From the NCBI GenBank assembly GCA_037974335.1, contig CM075732.1, positions 100,850,589 through 100,914,588 on the forward strand: a stretch of 64,000 nt of DNA. The letters are read 5' to 3'. A program made the position numbers and the translations under genes. The notes beneath the pieces were generated by a model. The model saw only the letters and a list, made by a program, of their open reading frames with translations. It searched no databases and had not been told where the DNA came from. Positions within the stretch are counted from its first letter, which is position 1; each line of letters opens with the position of its first letter. Source of the stretch: Prionace glauca. Lineage: Eukaryota > Chordata > Chondrichthyes > Carcharhiniformes > Carcharhinidae. This document shows positions 46,741 through 59,700 of the stretch, one piece after another.

Positions 46741-46899
46741 TTTGTTTCAGATTATATCCAATTCCCTTGGGCCCTTCTTTTTTGCTCCTTGTTGCTGCCA
46801 AATATAATCTTTACAAACTATAAACCACGGAGATTAGACAGAGACGTGGCAGAAAGGCCAATCAAGTCAACAAAAGAAACAGTTCTATTTCACGACCAG
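46741..46899. other. Spacer between head-to-head CR1 copies F and D
   Basis: Unrecognised 160 bp; may be the 5' UTR of D. Confidence 0.35.
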
Positions 46900-46944
46900 G
46901 TGATTTCTGAGGTTCCTCACAGTTTTCCAGACTTTAGTCTGGTG

Positions 46945-47824
46945 GACCCCAGGGTCCATCCCAGTGACCATGTCTGTAGTAAGTGCAGGTTGCTGGAGGA
47001 GCTCCAGCTCAGGGTAAATGAGCTGGCCTCTGAGCTACAGACACTGAGGCTCATCAAGGGGAGAGAGGGTACCATTGTCAATGGGGTGCAAGTGACATCC
47101 ACCCCCCCTAGACTGGCTAACTCTAAGGGTCAGGGACAAGAGGGGGGCTGCTGGGAAGAGGAAGGGGGTGAGGAGTGGAGGCCTCAGCCTCTTAATCTGC
47201 AAAACAGGTTTGAGGTTCTTGCTTCTGGAAGAGGACGAGGCAGGAGAGGTTGGTGAGCAAACTGCACACGGTACGGTGATGCAGCAGGACATAGGCAAAG
47301 AGAGGGGGAAAAGGAACGTAGTAGTAATTGGGGACAGTGGGGTGAAGGGTATTGACACTGTCCTTTGTCACAATGACAAAGTGCACAGAAGGGTGTGTTG
47401 TCTGCCTGGTGCTCGGGTACAGGATGTCGCAGCTGGGCTGCAGAGGAACCTGGAGTGGGAGGGTGAGAATCCGTTCGTTGTGGTACATGTGGGTGCCAAT
47501 GACGTAGGCAAAGTGCAGACTGAGGATCTGGGGAGGGAGTGTGAGAAGCTGGGAATAGAATTAAAAAGTAGAACCGACAAGGTGGTCATCTCTGGGCTAC
47601 TGCCTGAACCGAGTGCAGACGGGCATAGGGTTGACAGGATTAAGGAAATGAATGGGTGGCTCAGAGATTGGTGTGGGAGGAAGGGGTTTGAATTTATGGG
47701 GCATTGGCACCAGTATTGGGGTAGGTGGGACCTGTTCGGGTGGGATGGGGTTGGTCTGAACCGTGCTGGGACCAGAGTGCTGGCGAATCGAGTAAAGAGG
47801 ACTGTAGACAGGATTTTAAACTAA
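46945..47824 (+). pseudogene. CR1 'D' ORF1 (two frames)
   Basis: The N-terminal part reads HVCSKCRLLEELQLRVNELA (Cys pair then coiled coil) to about 47250. A frame change near 47210-47250 leads into the esterase part (47168-47824): VVIGDSGVKGIDTVLC with the nucleophile Ser, HVGANDVGK with the Asn-Asp block intact, and WDGVGLNRAG, where the usual His is Gly. Confidence 0.72.
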
Positions 47825-47987
47825 TTGGGGGGGGGAGGGTGCGAGGGTAGGTGATGTTACGAGGTCTAAAGTTAAGGAGAGGGTACAGGTAAGGGAAGAG
47901 GCCGAGGCTGTCCCAATAATAGAGGGAGTAGGGGGCGTGAGTATAGTTGGTGGCGTTACGGCAAATAGGGTCCAGGTGAAGGCTGGG

Positions 47988-50986
47988 ATGAAAGCGCTGT
48001 ATCTGAATGTACGAAGCATTCGGAATAAAGTGGATGAACTGGTGGCGCAGATCGACACAAATGGACATGATCTGGTGGCCATTACAGAGACGTGGCTGCA
48101 AGGTGACAGGGACTGGGAGCTGAATGTACAGGGCTATCAAGTGTTTAGGAAGGATAGGCGGGAGGAAAAAGGGGGGGCGTAGCTCTGCTGATTAAGAGTA
48201 GCATCACGGTGGTAGCAAGGGATGATATTGGCGCCAAGGAGCAGAGGGTGGAATCGTTGTGGGTGGAGATTAGGAACAGCAAAGGGAGGAAGACGCTGGT
48301 GGGTGTCGTCTATAGGCCCCTGAATAATGATCTGGAGGTGGGGCGGGCTGTTAACGCGCAAATAAGTGCGGCGTGCAGGAATGGGACGGCCGTAGTTATG
48401 GGGGATTTCAATCTGCATATTGATTGGTCGACCCATGTTGGACGCGGGGGGCTCGAGGAAGAGTTCTTGGAATGCTGCCGGGATAGTTTCCTCAAACAGT
48501 GTGTGTTGGAGCCGACGAGGGAGCGAGCTATCTTGGATCTGGTGCTATGTAATGAGGCGGGTAGAATTAGGGACCTTGTGGTGAAGGATCCTCTTGGGGA
48601 GAGTGATCATTGTATGGTGGAGTTTCTGGTGCAGATGGAGGAGGAGAAAGTGGGTAGGATGAGAGAAGAATTGGCGAATGTGGACTGGGGGAGCGCGTTG
48701 GAGGGAGGGTCTGTTGAGGAGCAGTGGAGAATCTTTAAGGAGATCTTTCTTGGTGCTCAGCAGAAATTTATTCCGATGGTTAAAAAGGACAGTAGGAGGA
48801 GAGGTAATAAGTCGTGGATAATGAAGGAGGTGAAGGAAAGTGTTAAACTAAAAGCGGAGGAATTTAGAGTAGTTAAGAGTAGTGGGCGAGAAGAGGATTG
48901 GGAGAGGTTTAAATGTCAACAAAGATTGACAAAGAAGTTGATAAAGAAGGGTAGGAGAAACTATGAAGCTGGGCTAGCGCTTAATATAAAAAAGGATAGC
49001 AAGAGTTTTTATAAATATATAAAAAGGAAGAGGCTGGCTAGGGTGAACGTTGGTCCTTTAGAGGATGAGAAAGGGGACCTAGTGGTAGGGGATGGGGATA
49101 TGGCTCAGGTATTGAATAACTTTTTTGTTTCTGTCTTCACGGAGGAGGACGTGAATAATTTGCCGGGTGTTAGCGATGGAAAGGTGGTAGGACTGGAGGG
49201 TCTTAATGACATTACTGTTACTAGAGAGGTGGTGCTCGACAGACTGGAGGGGCTGATTGTGGACAAGTCCCCAGGACCGGATGGAATGCATCCGAGGGTT
49301 CTGAAAGAAATGGTGGAGTTGATAGTGGATGCCTTGGTGGTTATTTTCCAGACGTCGCTGGATTCCGGGGAAGTGCTGGATGATTGGAAAACGGCTAATG
49401 TTACGCCGTTGTTTAAGAAGGGTGCCAGGCAAAAGGCGGGGAATTATAGGCCAGTTAGTTTAACGTCTGTGGTAGGTAAAATGTTAGAATCTGTCATTAA
49501 GGAGGAAATTGTGAGGCATCTTGAGGGGAATTGCTTGATAGAGCAGACGCAGCACGGTTTCATTAAAGGGAAGTCGTGTCTGACAAATTTATTGGAGTTC
49601 TATGAGGATGTGTCTAGGGCGGTGGGTAGAGGAGAGCCAGTGGATGTGGTCTTTCTAGATTTTCAGAAGGCATTTGACAAAGTACCTCACAAGAGGTTAT
49701 TGCAGAAGGTCAGGGGACATGGAGTTGGGGGTAGGGTGTTAGCGTGGATAGAGGATTGGTTGTCAAATAGGAGTCAGAGAGTGGGGGTCAACGGGTGCTA
49801 TTCGGATTGGCGGATGGTGACTAGTGGAGTGCCCCAGGGGTTGATGCTGGGGCCTCAGCTTTTTGCCATTTATATAGATGATCTGGAGGAGGGAACCAAG
49901 TGTAGGGTGTTGAAATTTGCTGATGACACCAAGATTGGGGGAACAGCAAATTGTGCGGAGGGTGTGGAGAGTCTGCAGAAGGATCTAGATAGGCTGGGCG
50001 AATGGGCCAGGAAATGGCAAATAGAATTTAATGTTGGCAAGTGTGAGGTGGTCCACTTTGGTGGGAAGAATGGTAGGAAGGACTATTACTTACGGGGCGA
50101 AAAACTGCAGCAGGCGACGGTGCAGAGGGACCTCGGGGTCCTTGTGCATGAGTTGCAAAAAACCCAGCTTGCAGGTGCAGCAGGTGGTCAGGAAGGCGAA
50201 TGGGATGCTGGCCTTCATAGCGAGGGGGCGAATGGGCCAGGAAATGGCAAATAGAATTTAATGTTGGCAAGTGTGAGGTGGTCCACTTTGGTGGGAAGAA
50301 TGGTAGGAAGGACTATTACTTACGGGGCGAAAAACTGCAGCAGGCGACGGTGCAGAGGGACCTCGGGGTCCTTGTGCATGAGTTGCAAAAAACCCAGCTT
50401 GCAGGTGCAGCAGGTGGTCAGGAAGGCGAATGGGATGCTGGCCTTCATAGCGAGGGGGATTGAATATAAAAGTAGGGAGGTCTTGCTGCAGCTGTATAGG
50501 GCATTGGTGAGGCCGCAGCTGGAGTACTGTGTGCAGTTTTGGGCGCCGCACCTGCACAAAGATATTTTGGCCTTGGAGGGAGTGCAGAGGAGGTTTACTA
50601 GGCTGATACCGGAGTTGAGGGGGTTGAGCTATGAGGAGAGGCTGAATGAACTAGGCTTGTACTCGTTGGAGTTTAGAAGAATGAGGGGAGATCTCATTGA
50701 GACGTATAAGATGATGAATGGGATGGATAGGATAGAGGTGGAGAGACTCTTCCTGCTCAAAAAAGACAGTAGGACTAGGGGGCACAGCCTCAAGATAAAG
50801 GGGAGGAGGTTTAGAATGGAGTTGAGGAGGAACTTCTTCACTCAAAGGGTGGTGAATCTCTGGAATTCTCTGCCCGTTGAAGTGGTGGAGGCTGCCTCGC
50901 TAAATATTTTCAAGAAGCGGGTTGATGGGTTTTTGATAAGAGAGGGGATTAAGGGTTATGGGGACAGGGCGGGAAGGTGGAACTGA
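47988..50986 (+). pseudogene. CR1 'D' ORF2 (endonuclease-RT) with frame breaks and duplication
   Basis: The endonuclease starts [18 protein letters not shown] (ITETWLQGD present). A G run near 48172 is one base short. The frame then stays open from 48209: VYRPLNN, MGDFNLHIDWST, SDHCMVEF, linker, KSPGPDGMHPRVL, VTPLFKKGARQKAGNYRPV, FLDFQKAFDKVPHKRLL, GVPQGLMLGP, catalytic KFADDTKIGG. An extra A in the run at about 50158 and the 230-bp duplication follow. The C-terminal part ([19 protein letters not shown]) runs to 50986. Confidence 0.8.
49998..50457 (+). repeat. Exact 230-bp tandem duplication inside CR1 'D'
   Basis: Positions 49998-50227 repeat at 50228-50457 with no difference that I can see. 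The junction uses the shared ggcgaatggg, which also occurs inside the unit. Confidence 0.92.
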
Positions 50987-51087
50987 GCCACGACAGATCA
51001 GCCATGATCTTATTGAATGGCGGGGCAGGTTCGAAGGGCTAGATGGCCTACTCCTGCTCCTATTTCTTATGTTCTTATGTTCTTATG

Positions 51088-52004
51088 ACATGGTTAGTAA
51101 GTTTGTAGATGACACCAAGATTGGTGACATAGTGGACAGTGAAGAAAGTTATCTCCAATTGCAACGGGATCTTGATCAATTGGGTCAGTGGGCTGACCAA
51201 TGGCAGATGGAGTTTAATTTAGACGAATGCGAGGTGATGCATTTTGATCGATTGAACCAGGGCAGGACTTACTCAGTTAATGGTAGGGCGTTGGGGAGAG
51301 TTACAGAACAAAGAGATCTCGGGATATATGTTCATAGCTCCTTGAAAGTGGAGTCACAGGTGGACAGAGTGGTGAAGAAGGCATTCGGCATGCTTGGTTT
51401 CATTAGTCAGAACACTGAATACAGGAGTTGGGACGTCTTGTTGAAGTTGTACAAGACATTGGTAAGACCACACTTGGAATATTGTATACAGTTCTGGTCA
51501 TCCTATTATAGAAAGGATATTATTAAACTAGAAAGAGCGCAGAAAAGATTTACTAGGATTCTACCAGGATTTGAAGGGTTGAGTTATAAGGAGAGGCTGG
51601 ATAGACTGGGACTTTTTTCTCTGGAGCGTAGGAGGCTGAGGGGTGATCTGATAGAGGTCTATAAAATAATGAGGGGCACAAATCAGCTAGATAGTCAATT
51701 CTTTTCCCCAAAGGTAGGCTAAAACTAGAGGGCAGAGGTTTAAGGTGAGGGGAGAGATACAAAAGTGTCCAGAGGGGTAATTTTTTCACACAGAAGGTGG
51801 TGAGTGTCTGGAACAAGCTGCCAGAGGTAGTAGTAGAAGTTTTATCTTTTAAAAAGCATTTAGCCAGTTACATGGGTACGATGGGTATGGAGGGATACGG
51901 GCCAAATGCGGGCAATTGGGACTAACTTAGGGTTCTTTTAAAAGAAAAGGGCGACATGGACCAGTTGGGCTGAAGGGCCTGTTTCCATGCTGTAAATCTC
52001 TATG
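51088..52004 (+). mobile_element. CR1 LINE fragment 'J', 5'-truncated
   Basis: From VSKFVDDTKIGDIVDSEESY to the C-terminus and tail 'gggctgaagggcctgtttcc'. ORF2 breaks near 51720. Same family as the minus copy at 7276-8756. Confidence 0.8.
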
Positions 52005-52045
52005 AATTTTTGACTTTATAACCAGTCTTGGGTTTCAGCCTCAAA

Positions 52046-52086
52046 GTATCCTCGGTTTCTAAACAAAGTTTAGAAACCGAGGATAC
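52046..52086. repeat. Perfect 19-bp hairpin at a LINE 5' junction
   Basis: Arms gtatcctcggtttctaaac (52046-52064) and gtttagaaaccgaggatac (52068-52086), spacer aaa. It immediately precedes CR1 'K'. Confidence 0.9.
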
Positions 52087-52984
52087 GCTGATGACACGAA
52101 GGTCGGCGGTGTTGTGGATGGTCTGGAAGGATGTCAGAAGTTGCAGCAGGACATAGATATGATGCAGGAATGGGCGGAGAAGTGGCAGATGGACTTCAAC
52201 GCGGATAAATGTGTAGTTGTCCATTTCGGCAGAACCAACGGGATGAACGAGTACACTATTAAGGGCAGGAGTCTTAGTAGCGTTGAAGAGCAGAAGGATC
52301 TCGGGGTCCGGGTCTACAGGACTCTTAAATCGGCCTCGCAGGTGGAGGAGGTGGTCAAGAAGGTGTATGGTGTACTGGCCTTCATTAATCGAGGGATTGA
52401 GTTTAGGAGTCGGGAGGTAATGCTGCAACTTTACAGGACCCTTGTCAGGCCTCATTTGGAGTACTGTGCGCAGTTCTGGTCACCTCACTATAGGAAAGAT
52501 GTAGAAGCTATTGAAAGGGTGCAGAGGAGATTTACAAGGATGTTGCCTGGACTGGGAGGCATGCCTTATGAAGATAGGTTGAGGGAGTTGGACTCTTTTC
52601 CCTGGAGAGACAAAGTTGAGAGGCGACCTGATAGAAGTTTATAAAATGTTGAGAGGAATAGATAGGGTGGACTCTCAGAGGCTATTTCCCCGGGTTGAAA
52701 TGGTCGCTACGAGAGGACACAGATTTAAGGTGCGGGGAGGGAAGTACAGAGGTGATGTTAGGGGTAAGTTTTTCACTCAGAGGGTGGTGAGTGAATGGAA
52801 TCGGCTGCCGTCATCGGTGGTGGAGGCGAACTCGCTGGGTCTTTTAAAAGACTTCTGGATGAGTATATGGGGTTTAATGGGATTGGGGGTTATAGATAGG
52901 TCTATAGATTGGTAGGTGTTGATGTGATCGGCGCAACTCGAGGGCCGAAGGGCCTGTTTGTGCTGTAATGTTCTATGTTCTATA
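52087..52984 (+). mobile_element. CR1 LINE 'K' (G family), 5'-truncated
   Basis: Starts in RT motif C (gctgatgacacgaaggtcgg) and runs to the tail gttctatgttctata. Nearly identical to G (17294-19247), but small deletions near 52590-52610 and 52838 shift the frame (two open parts, 52114-52644 and 52616-52915). Confidence 0.85.
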
Positions 52985-53014
52985 AGTTGCTGAACTGATG
53001 TTCAATACATTGTT

Positions 53015-53475
53015 ATAATCCTCTGGATTGTGAAGAGGTGGAAAACTGCAAACGTAGCCCCTCCATTAGAGAAAGTAGAGAGTGAAGCAGATAGGCCAGC
53101 TCGTCTAATATCTGTCATTGGGGAAATGCTGAAATTCATTCATGAATTTGCAGCAGGACATTGAGAAAATCAATCGGACTCAACATGGATTTGGTGAGAA
53201 GAAAGCCACGCTTGACAAATTTATTCTTGTTTATTGAGGGTGTGCCTGGCAGGGTGGGGACGAGGGAACCAGTAGATGTCGTATATTTGGATTTTTAAAG
53301 GCATTCAGTGAGATGCCACATAACAGGTTGCTGTACAAGATAAAGGTGCTGTTTATGGTGTTTTATTCGCATGACATCCAATTGGCCAACTTGATGGAAA
53401 CAGAGTCTGGATAAATAGGTTATTTTCAGGTTGGTAAACTGTAACTAGTGGAGTGCCACAGGGATCAATACTGTG
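53015..53475 (+). mobile_element. Old CR1/L2-like RT remnant
   Basis: Decayed plus-strand RT: 'aactcaacatggatttggtg'-type QHGF block, 'gtagatgtcgtatatttgga' (VDVVYLD), and 'gtggagtgccacagggatca' (SGVPQGS). Confidence 0.6.
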
Positions 53476-54410
53476 GACTCCTGTGAGGAGGAAACATCAC
53501 GTGCTCACTGTGTCAACGAGGGAGCTGGTTTCAGGAGTTGGTAAGTTTGTTTTCAGCCTGGGGGGCAGATCTTCCATTGCAAGGAGCTGGATACGGAGTG
53601 CACTACCTCCAGGGGCAGGACAACAGAAAGGGGCAGATTGTGAGACTGACACGCCCAGTCCATCTACTGAGGTAATGACAGAGACGTAATCCTGGTCATT
53701 CAGTCCTTTAGCCCTGTCCTCATTTCCCCCTCACTCCCACTCCCCAGGCCCACCCACCCAGTAAGCACTCATCACAAAACCAAGCAATCAGATGACTCTG
53801 ACATTTCCCTGAAAAACTCATTCACTCAAATTCAAACCAAATAAACGTCTCTTCAAATAAGATCAGTTTAGTATAAGGTAATAAAAATATCGATCAAACA
53901 AAGGGCCTACGCTGGCTTGAGCCCATATGGTGAAGCTTAGAGTCATCTACCATGGGCTTATCAGCTGGTCACAGACAGACACAAAATGTTAACTCTTTCT
54001 CACATCCTTCCTGGAGGACAAACATTTTATCCAAACTCTCGCAGTTGGAGCTGCTGGATACACATTAACCAGATCTCACATGAGCAGAATTCCGGGTCAC
54101 TGTAGAAAAGGTACAATTGGAAATGGGAACAGACTGAGAGCCTCCAGCTTCCCGATCTGGAATTCCATCAGGATCTTAACACAGAGATCCATAAAATCCC
54201 CTAACGGCCTTCCTGCTACCCACCACACAGCCCAGCAAGGCCCCCATTTTATTTGGAGTGGGTGAGGTTGATGGTAGCCCACCCTCTCCCCAGTTTGTGC
54301 CCCTTAAGTTACCAACTGACCATTTCAGAGTAACCTCCTGCCCCGGCTCATTTTGGATGCTGCTGGGAGCATGTGTCCACCAGGTCACCGGCCAGAGACT
54401 TGGGTACCTG
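53476..54410. other. Unassigned stretch
   Basis: No exon, RNA gene or repeat recognised. Composition is ordinary until the C-rich array. Confidence 0.4.
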
Positions 54411-56390
54411 CACCCATCCCCCCCCACCCTCAATCCCTCCCCCCAACCCCCACCACCTCCCCCCCAACCCTCAATCCCTCCCCCCAACCCCCACCACCTC
54501 CCCCCAACCTCAATCCCTCCCCCCAACCCCCCACCACCTCCCCCCCCATCCTCAATCCCTCCCCCAACCCCCGCCACCCTCCCCCCCACCCTCAATCCCT
54601 CCCCCAACCCCCACCACCTCTCCCCCCACCCTCAATCCCTCCACCAACCCCCACCACCTCCCCCCTCCACCCTCAATCCCTCCACCCACCCCCACCACCT
54701 CCCCCCCCACCCTCAATCCCTCCCCCCAACCCCACCACCTCCCCCCTCCACCCTCAATCCCTCCACCCAACCCCCCACCCTCCCCCCAACCCTCAATCCC
54801 TCCCCCCAACCCCCACCACCTCCCCCCTCCACCCTCAATCCCTCCACCCAACCCCCACCACCTCCCCCAACCCTCAATCCCTCCCCCCAACCCCCACCAC
54901 CTCCCCCCCCCACCCTCAATCCCTCCCCAACCCCCACCACCTCCCCCCAACCCTCAATCCCCCCCCCCACCCTCAATCCCTCCCCCCAACCCCCACCTCC
55001 ACCCCCCACCCTCAATCCCCCCCCCCCCACCCTCAATCCCTCCCCCAACACCCGCCACCTCTCCCCCCACCCTCAATCCCTCCCCCAACGCCACCACCCC
55101 TCCCCCCCACCCTCAATTCCCCCCCCCCCCACCCTCAATCCCTCCCCCCAACCCCCGCCACCTCCCCCCCACCCTCAATCCCCCCCCACCACCCCTCAAT
55201 CCCTTCCCCCAACCCCACCTCTCCCCCCCACCCTCAATCCCTCCCCCCAACGCCCACCACCCCTCCCCCCCACCCTCAATTCCCCCCCCCCCCCACCCTC
55301 AATCCCTCCCCCCAACCCCCACCACCTCCCCCACCCTCAATCCCCCCCCCCCACCCTCAATCCCTCCCCCCAACACCCGCCACCTCTCCCCCCCACCCTC
55401 AATCCCTCCCCCCAACGCCCACCACCCCTCCCCCCCACCCTCAATTCCCCCCCCCCCACCCTCAATCCCTCCCCCCCAACCCCCGCCACCTCCCCCCCAC
55501 CCCTCAATCCCCCCCCACCACCCTCAATCCCTTCCCCCAACCCCCACCTCTCCCCCCCACCCTCAATCCCTCCCCCCAACGCCCACCCACCCCTCCCCCC
55601 CCACCCTCAATCCCTCCCCCCAACCCCCGCCACCTCCCCCCACCCTCAATCCCCCCCCCACCACCCTCAATCCCTTCCCCCAACCCCACCTCTCCCCCCC
55701 ACCCTCAATTCCCCCCCCCCCCACCCTCAATCCCTTCCCCCAACCCCCACCACCTCCCCCCAACCCTCAATCCCTCCCCCAACCCCACCACCTCCCCCCC
55801 ACCCTCAATCCCTTCCCCAACCCCACACCTCCCCCCAACCCTCAATCCCTCCCCCAACCCCGCCACCTCTCCCCCACCCTCAATCCCTCCCCCCAACCCC
55901 CGCCACCTCTCCCCGAACCTCAATCCCTCCCCCCAACCCCGCCACCTCCCCCCCACCCTCAATCCCTTCCCCCAACCCCCACCACCTCTCCCCCCCAACC
56001 CTCAATCCTCCCCCCAACCCCACCACCTCCCCCCCACCCTCAATCCCTTCCCCCAACCCCCACCACCTCCCCCCAACCCTCAATCCCTCCCCCCAACCCC
56101 GCCACCTCTCCCCCCACCCTCAATCCCTCCCCCCAACCCCCACCACCTCCCCCCCCACCCTCAATCCCTCCCCCCAACCCCCGCCACCTCCCCCCCACCC
56201 TCAATCCCTCCCCCCAACCCCCCGCCACCTCCCCCCCACCCTCAATCCCTTCCCCCAACCCCCACCACCTCTCCCCCCCACCCTCAATCCCTCCCCCAAT
56301 CCCCGCCACTTCTCCCCCACCCTCAATCCCTACCCCCCAACCCCCACCATCCGGCCCCCACCCCCCACTATTCCCCCCCCACCCCCCCAA
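54411..56390 (+). repeat. 2-kb C-rich minisatellite
   Basis: Unit about 41 bp: 'accctcaatccctcccccca' plus 'acccccaccacctcccccc'. It varies by C-run length. Pro-rich frames in all three registers are artefacts. The minus strand is rich in G runs. Confidence 0.93.
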
Positions 56391-56483
56391 ACCTAAGCCT
56401 AAACTTCTCTCTGAGCCATCAGATTCCGAGCCCTTCCCTGGTTCAGGAATTCGGGTCTTAAAATGTGGGGACTGTTTCCAAAG

Positions 56484-56796
56484 TTAAAGTTAAAGTTGAT
56501 TTATTAGTGTCACAAGTAGGCTTGCATTAACACTGCAATGAAGTTACTATGAAAATCCCCTAGTTGCCAGACCCCAGCACTTGTTCGGGTTACACTGAGG
56601 GAGAATTAACATGGCTAATGCACCCTAACCAGCACGTCTTTCAGACTGTGGGAGGAAACCGGAGCACCCGGAGGAAACCCACGCAGACACGGGGAGAACA
56701 TGCAGACTCCACACAGACAGTGATCCCAGCCAGGAATCGAACCCGGGTCCCTGGCGCTGTGAGACAGCAGTGCTAACCCACTGTGTCACCGTGCCC
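56484..56796 (-). mobile_element. Full-length V-core SINE (HE1-like), source of the adjacent array
   Basis: Minus strand: head next to 56796 (A and B boxes), core, then the L2-like tail near 56500 ('gcattaacactgcaatgaag' on the plus strand). The head is continuous with the 66-bp array. Confidence 0.88.
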
Positions 56797-59700
56797 CCGG
56801 GAATCGAACCCGGGTCCCTGGCACTGTGAGACAGCAGTGTTAACCCACTGTGTCACCCGTGCCCCCGGGAATTGAACCCAGGTCCCTGGCGCTGTGAGGC
56901 AGCAGCGCTAACCCACTGTGTCACCGTGCCCCCGGGAATCGAACCCGGGTCCCTGGCACTGTGAGACAGCAGTGCTAACCCACTGTGTCACCGTGCCCCC
57001 GGGAATCGAACCCGGGTCCCTGGCACTGTGAGACAGCAGTGCTAACCCACTGTGTCACCGTGCCCCCGGGAATTGAACCCGGGTCCCTGGCGCTGTGAGA
57101 CAGCAGCGCTAACCCACTGTGTCACCGTGCCCCCGGGAATTGAACCCGGGTCCCTGGCGCTGTGAGGCAGCAGTGCTAACCCACTGTGTCACCGTGCCCC
57201 CGGGAATTGAACCCGGGTCCCTGGCGCTGTGAGACAGCAGCGCTAACCCACTGTGTCACCGTGCCCCCGGGAATCGAACCCGGGTCCCTGGCGCTGTGAG
57301 ACAGCAGTGTTAACTCACTGTGTCACCGTGCCCCCGGGAATCGAACCCAGGTCCCTGGTGCTGTGAGACAGCAGTGTTAACCCACTGTGTTACCGTGTCC
57401 CCGGGTATCGAACCCGGGTCCCTGGCGCTGTGAGACAGCAGTGCTAACCCACTGTGTCACCGTACCCCCGGGAATCGAACTCGGGTCCCTGGCGCTGTGA
57501 GACAGCAGTGCTAACCCACTGTGTCACTGTGCCCCCCCGGGAATCGAACCCGGGTCCCTGGCACTGTGAGACAGCAGTGTTAACCCACTGTGTCACCGTG
57601 CCCCCCCGGGAATCGAACCCGGGTCCCTGGCGCTGTGAGACAGCAGTGCTAACCCACTGTGTCACCGTGCCCCCGGAATCGAACCGGGTCCCTGGCGCTG
57701 TGAGACAGCAGTGCTAACCCACTGTGTCACCGTGCCCCGGGAATCGAACCCAGGTCCCTGGCGCTGTGAGACAGCAGTGCTAACCCACTGTGTCACTGTG
57801 CCCCCGGAATCGAACCCGGGTCCCTGGCACTGTGAGACAGCAGTGCTAACCCACTGTGTCACCGTACCCCCGGGAATCGAACCCAGGTCCCTGGCGCTGT
57901 GAGACAGCAGTGCTAACCCACTGTGTCACTGTGCCCCCGGGAATCGAACCCGGGTCCCTGGCACTGTGAGACAGCAGTGCTAACCCACTGTGTCACCGTA
58001 CGCTACCCCCGGGAATCGAACCCGGGTCCCTGGCGCTGTGAGACAGCAGTGCTAACCCACTGTGTCACCGTGCCCCGGGAATCGAACCCGGGTCCCCTGG
58101 CGCTGTGAGACAGCAGTGTTAACCCACTGTGTCACCGTGCCCCCGGGAATCGAACCCGGGTCCCTGGCGCTGTGAGACAGCAGTGTTAACCCACTGTGTC
58201 ACCGTGCCCCCGGGGAATCGAACCCGGGTCCCTGGTGCTGTGAGACAGCAGTGTTAACCCACTGTGTCACCGTGTCCCCGGGGAATCGAACCCGGGTCCC
58301 TGGCGCTGTGAGACAGCAGTGCTAACCCACTGTGCCACCGTGCCCCCGGGGAATCGAACCCGGGTCCCTGGCTCTGTGAGGCAGCAGTGTTAAACCCACT
58401 GTGTCACCGTGTCCCCGGGGAATCGAACCCAGGTCCCTGGCGCTGTGAGACAGCAGTGCTAACCCACTGTGCCACCGTGCCCCCGGGGAATCGAACCCGG
58501 GTCCCTGGCTCTGTGAGACAGCAGTGTTAACCCACTGTGTCACCGTGCCCCCGGGAATCGAACCCGGGTCCCTGGCGCTGTGAGACAGCAGTGTTAACCC
58601 ACTGTGTCACCGGGAATGGAACCCGTGTCCCTGGCACTGTGAGACAGCAGTGCTAACCCACTGTGTCACCGTGCCCCCGGGAATCGAACCCGGGTCCCTG
58701 GCGCTGTGAGACAGCAGTGCTAACCCACTGTGTCACCGTGCCCCCGGGAATCGAACCCGGGTCCCTGGCACTGTGAGACAGCAGTGCTAACCCACTGTGT
58801 CACCGTGCCCCCGGGAATTGAACCCGGGTCCCCTGGCGCTGTGAGACAGCAGCGCTAACCCACTGTGTCACCGTGCCCCCGGGAATTGAACCCGGGTCCC
58901 TGGCGCTGTGAGGCAGCAGTGCTAACCCACTGTGTCACCGTGCCCCCGGGAATTGAACCCGGGTCCCTGGCGCTGTGAGACAGCAGCGCTAACCCACTGT
59001 GTCACCGTGCCCCCGGGGAATCGAACCGGGTCCCTGGCACTGTGAGACAGCAGTGTTAACCCACTGTGTCACCGTGCCCCCCGGGAATCGAACCCGGGTC
59101 CCTGGCGCTGTGAGACAGCAGTGTTAACTCACTGTGTCACCGTGCCCCCGGGAATCGAACCCAGGTCCCTGGCGCTGTGAGGCAGCAGTGTTAACCCACT
59201 GTGTCACCGTGCCCCCCGGGAATCGAACCGGGTCCCTGGCGCTGTGAGACAGCAGTGTTAACTCACTGTGTCACCGTGCCCCCGGGAATCGAACCCAGGT
59301 CCCTGGTGCTGTGAGACAGCAGTGTTAACCCACTGTGTTACCGTGTCCCCGGGTATCGAACCCGGGTCCCTGGCGCTGTGAGACAGCAGTGCTAACCCAC
59401 TGTGTCACCGTACCCCCGGGAATCGAACTCGGGTCCCTGGCGCTGTGAGACAGCAGTGCTAACCCACTGTGTCACTGTGCCCCCCCGGGAATCGAACCCG
59501 GGTCCCTGGCACTGTGAGACAGCAGTGTTAACCCACTGTGTCACCGTGCCCCCCCGGGAATCGAACCCGGGTCCCTGGCGCTGTGAGACAGCAGTGCTAA
59601 CCCACTGTGTCACCGTGCCCCCGGGAATCGAACCCGGGTCCCTGGCGCTGTGAGACAGCAAGTGCTAACCCACTGTGTCACCGTGCCCCCGGGAATCGAA

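Larger units (their letters stand above)
46900..51087 (+). mobile_element. CR1 LINE 'D', near full length (about 4.2 kb)
   Basis: ORF1, ORF2 and a 3' UTR ending (cttatgtt)n at 51087. Same family as C and the copy at 4275-5131. It contains an exact 230-bp tandem duplication in the RT region. Confidence 0.83.

Noticed and set aside
54258-56487. Pro-rich open frames of about 700 codons in three registers
   Set aside because: Low-complexity C-rich minisatellite; all three frames are open together, which is not a coding signature.
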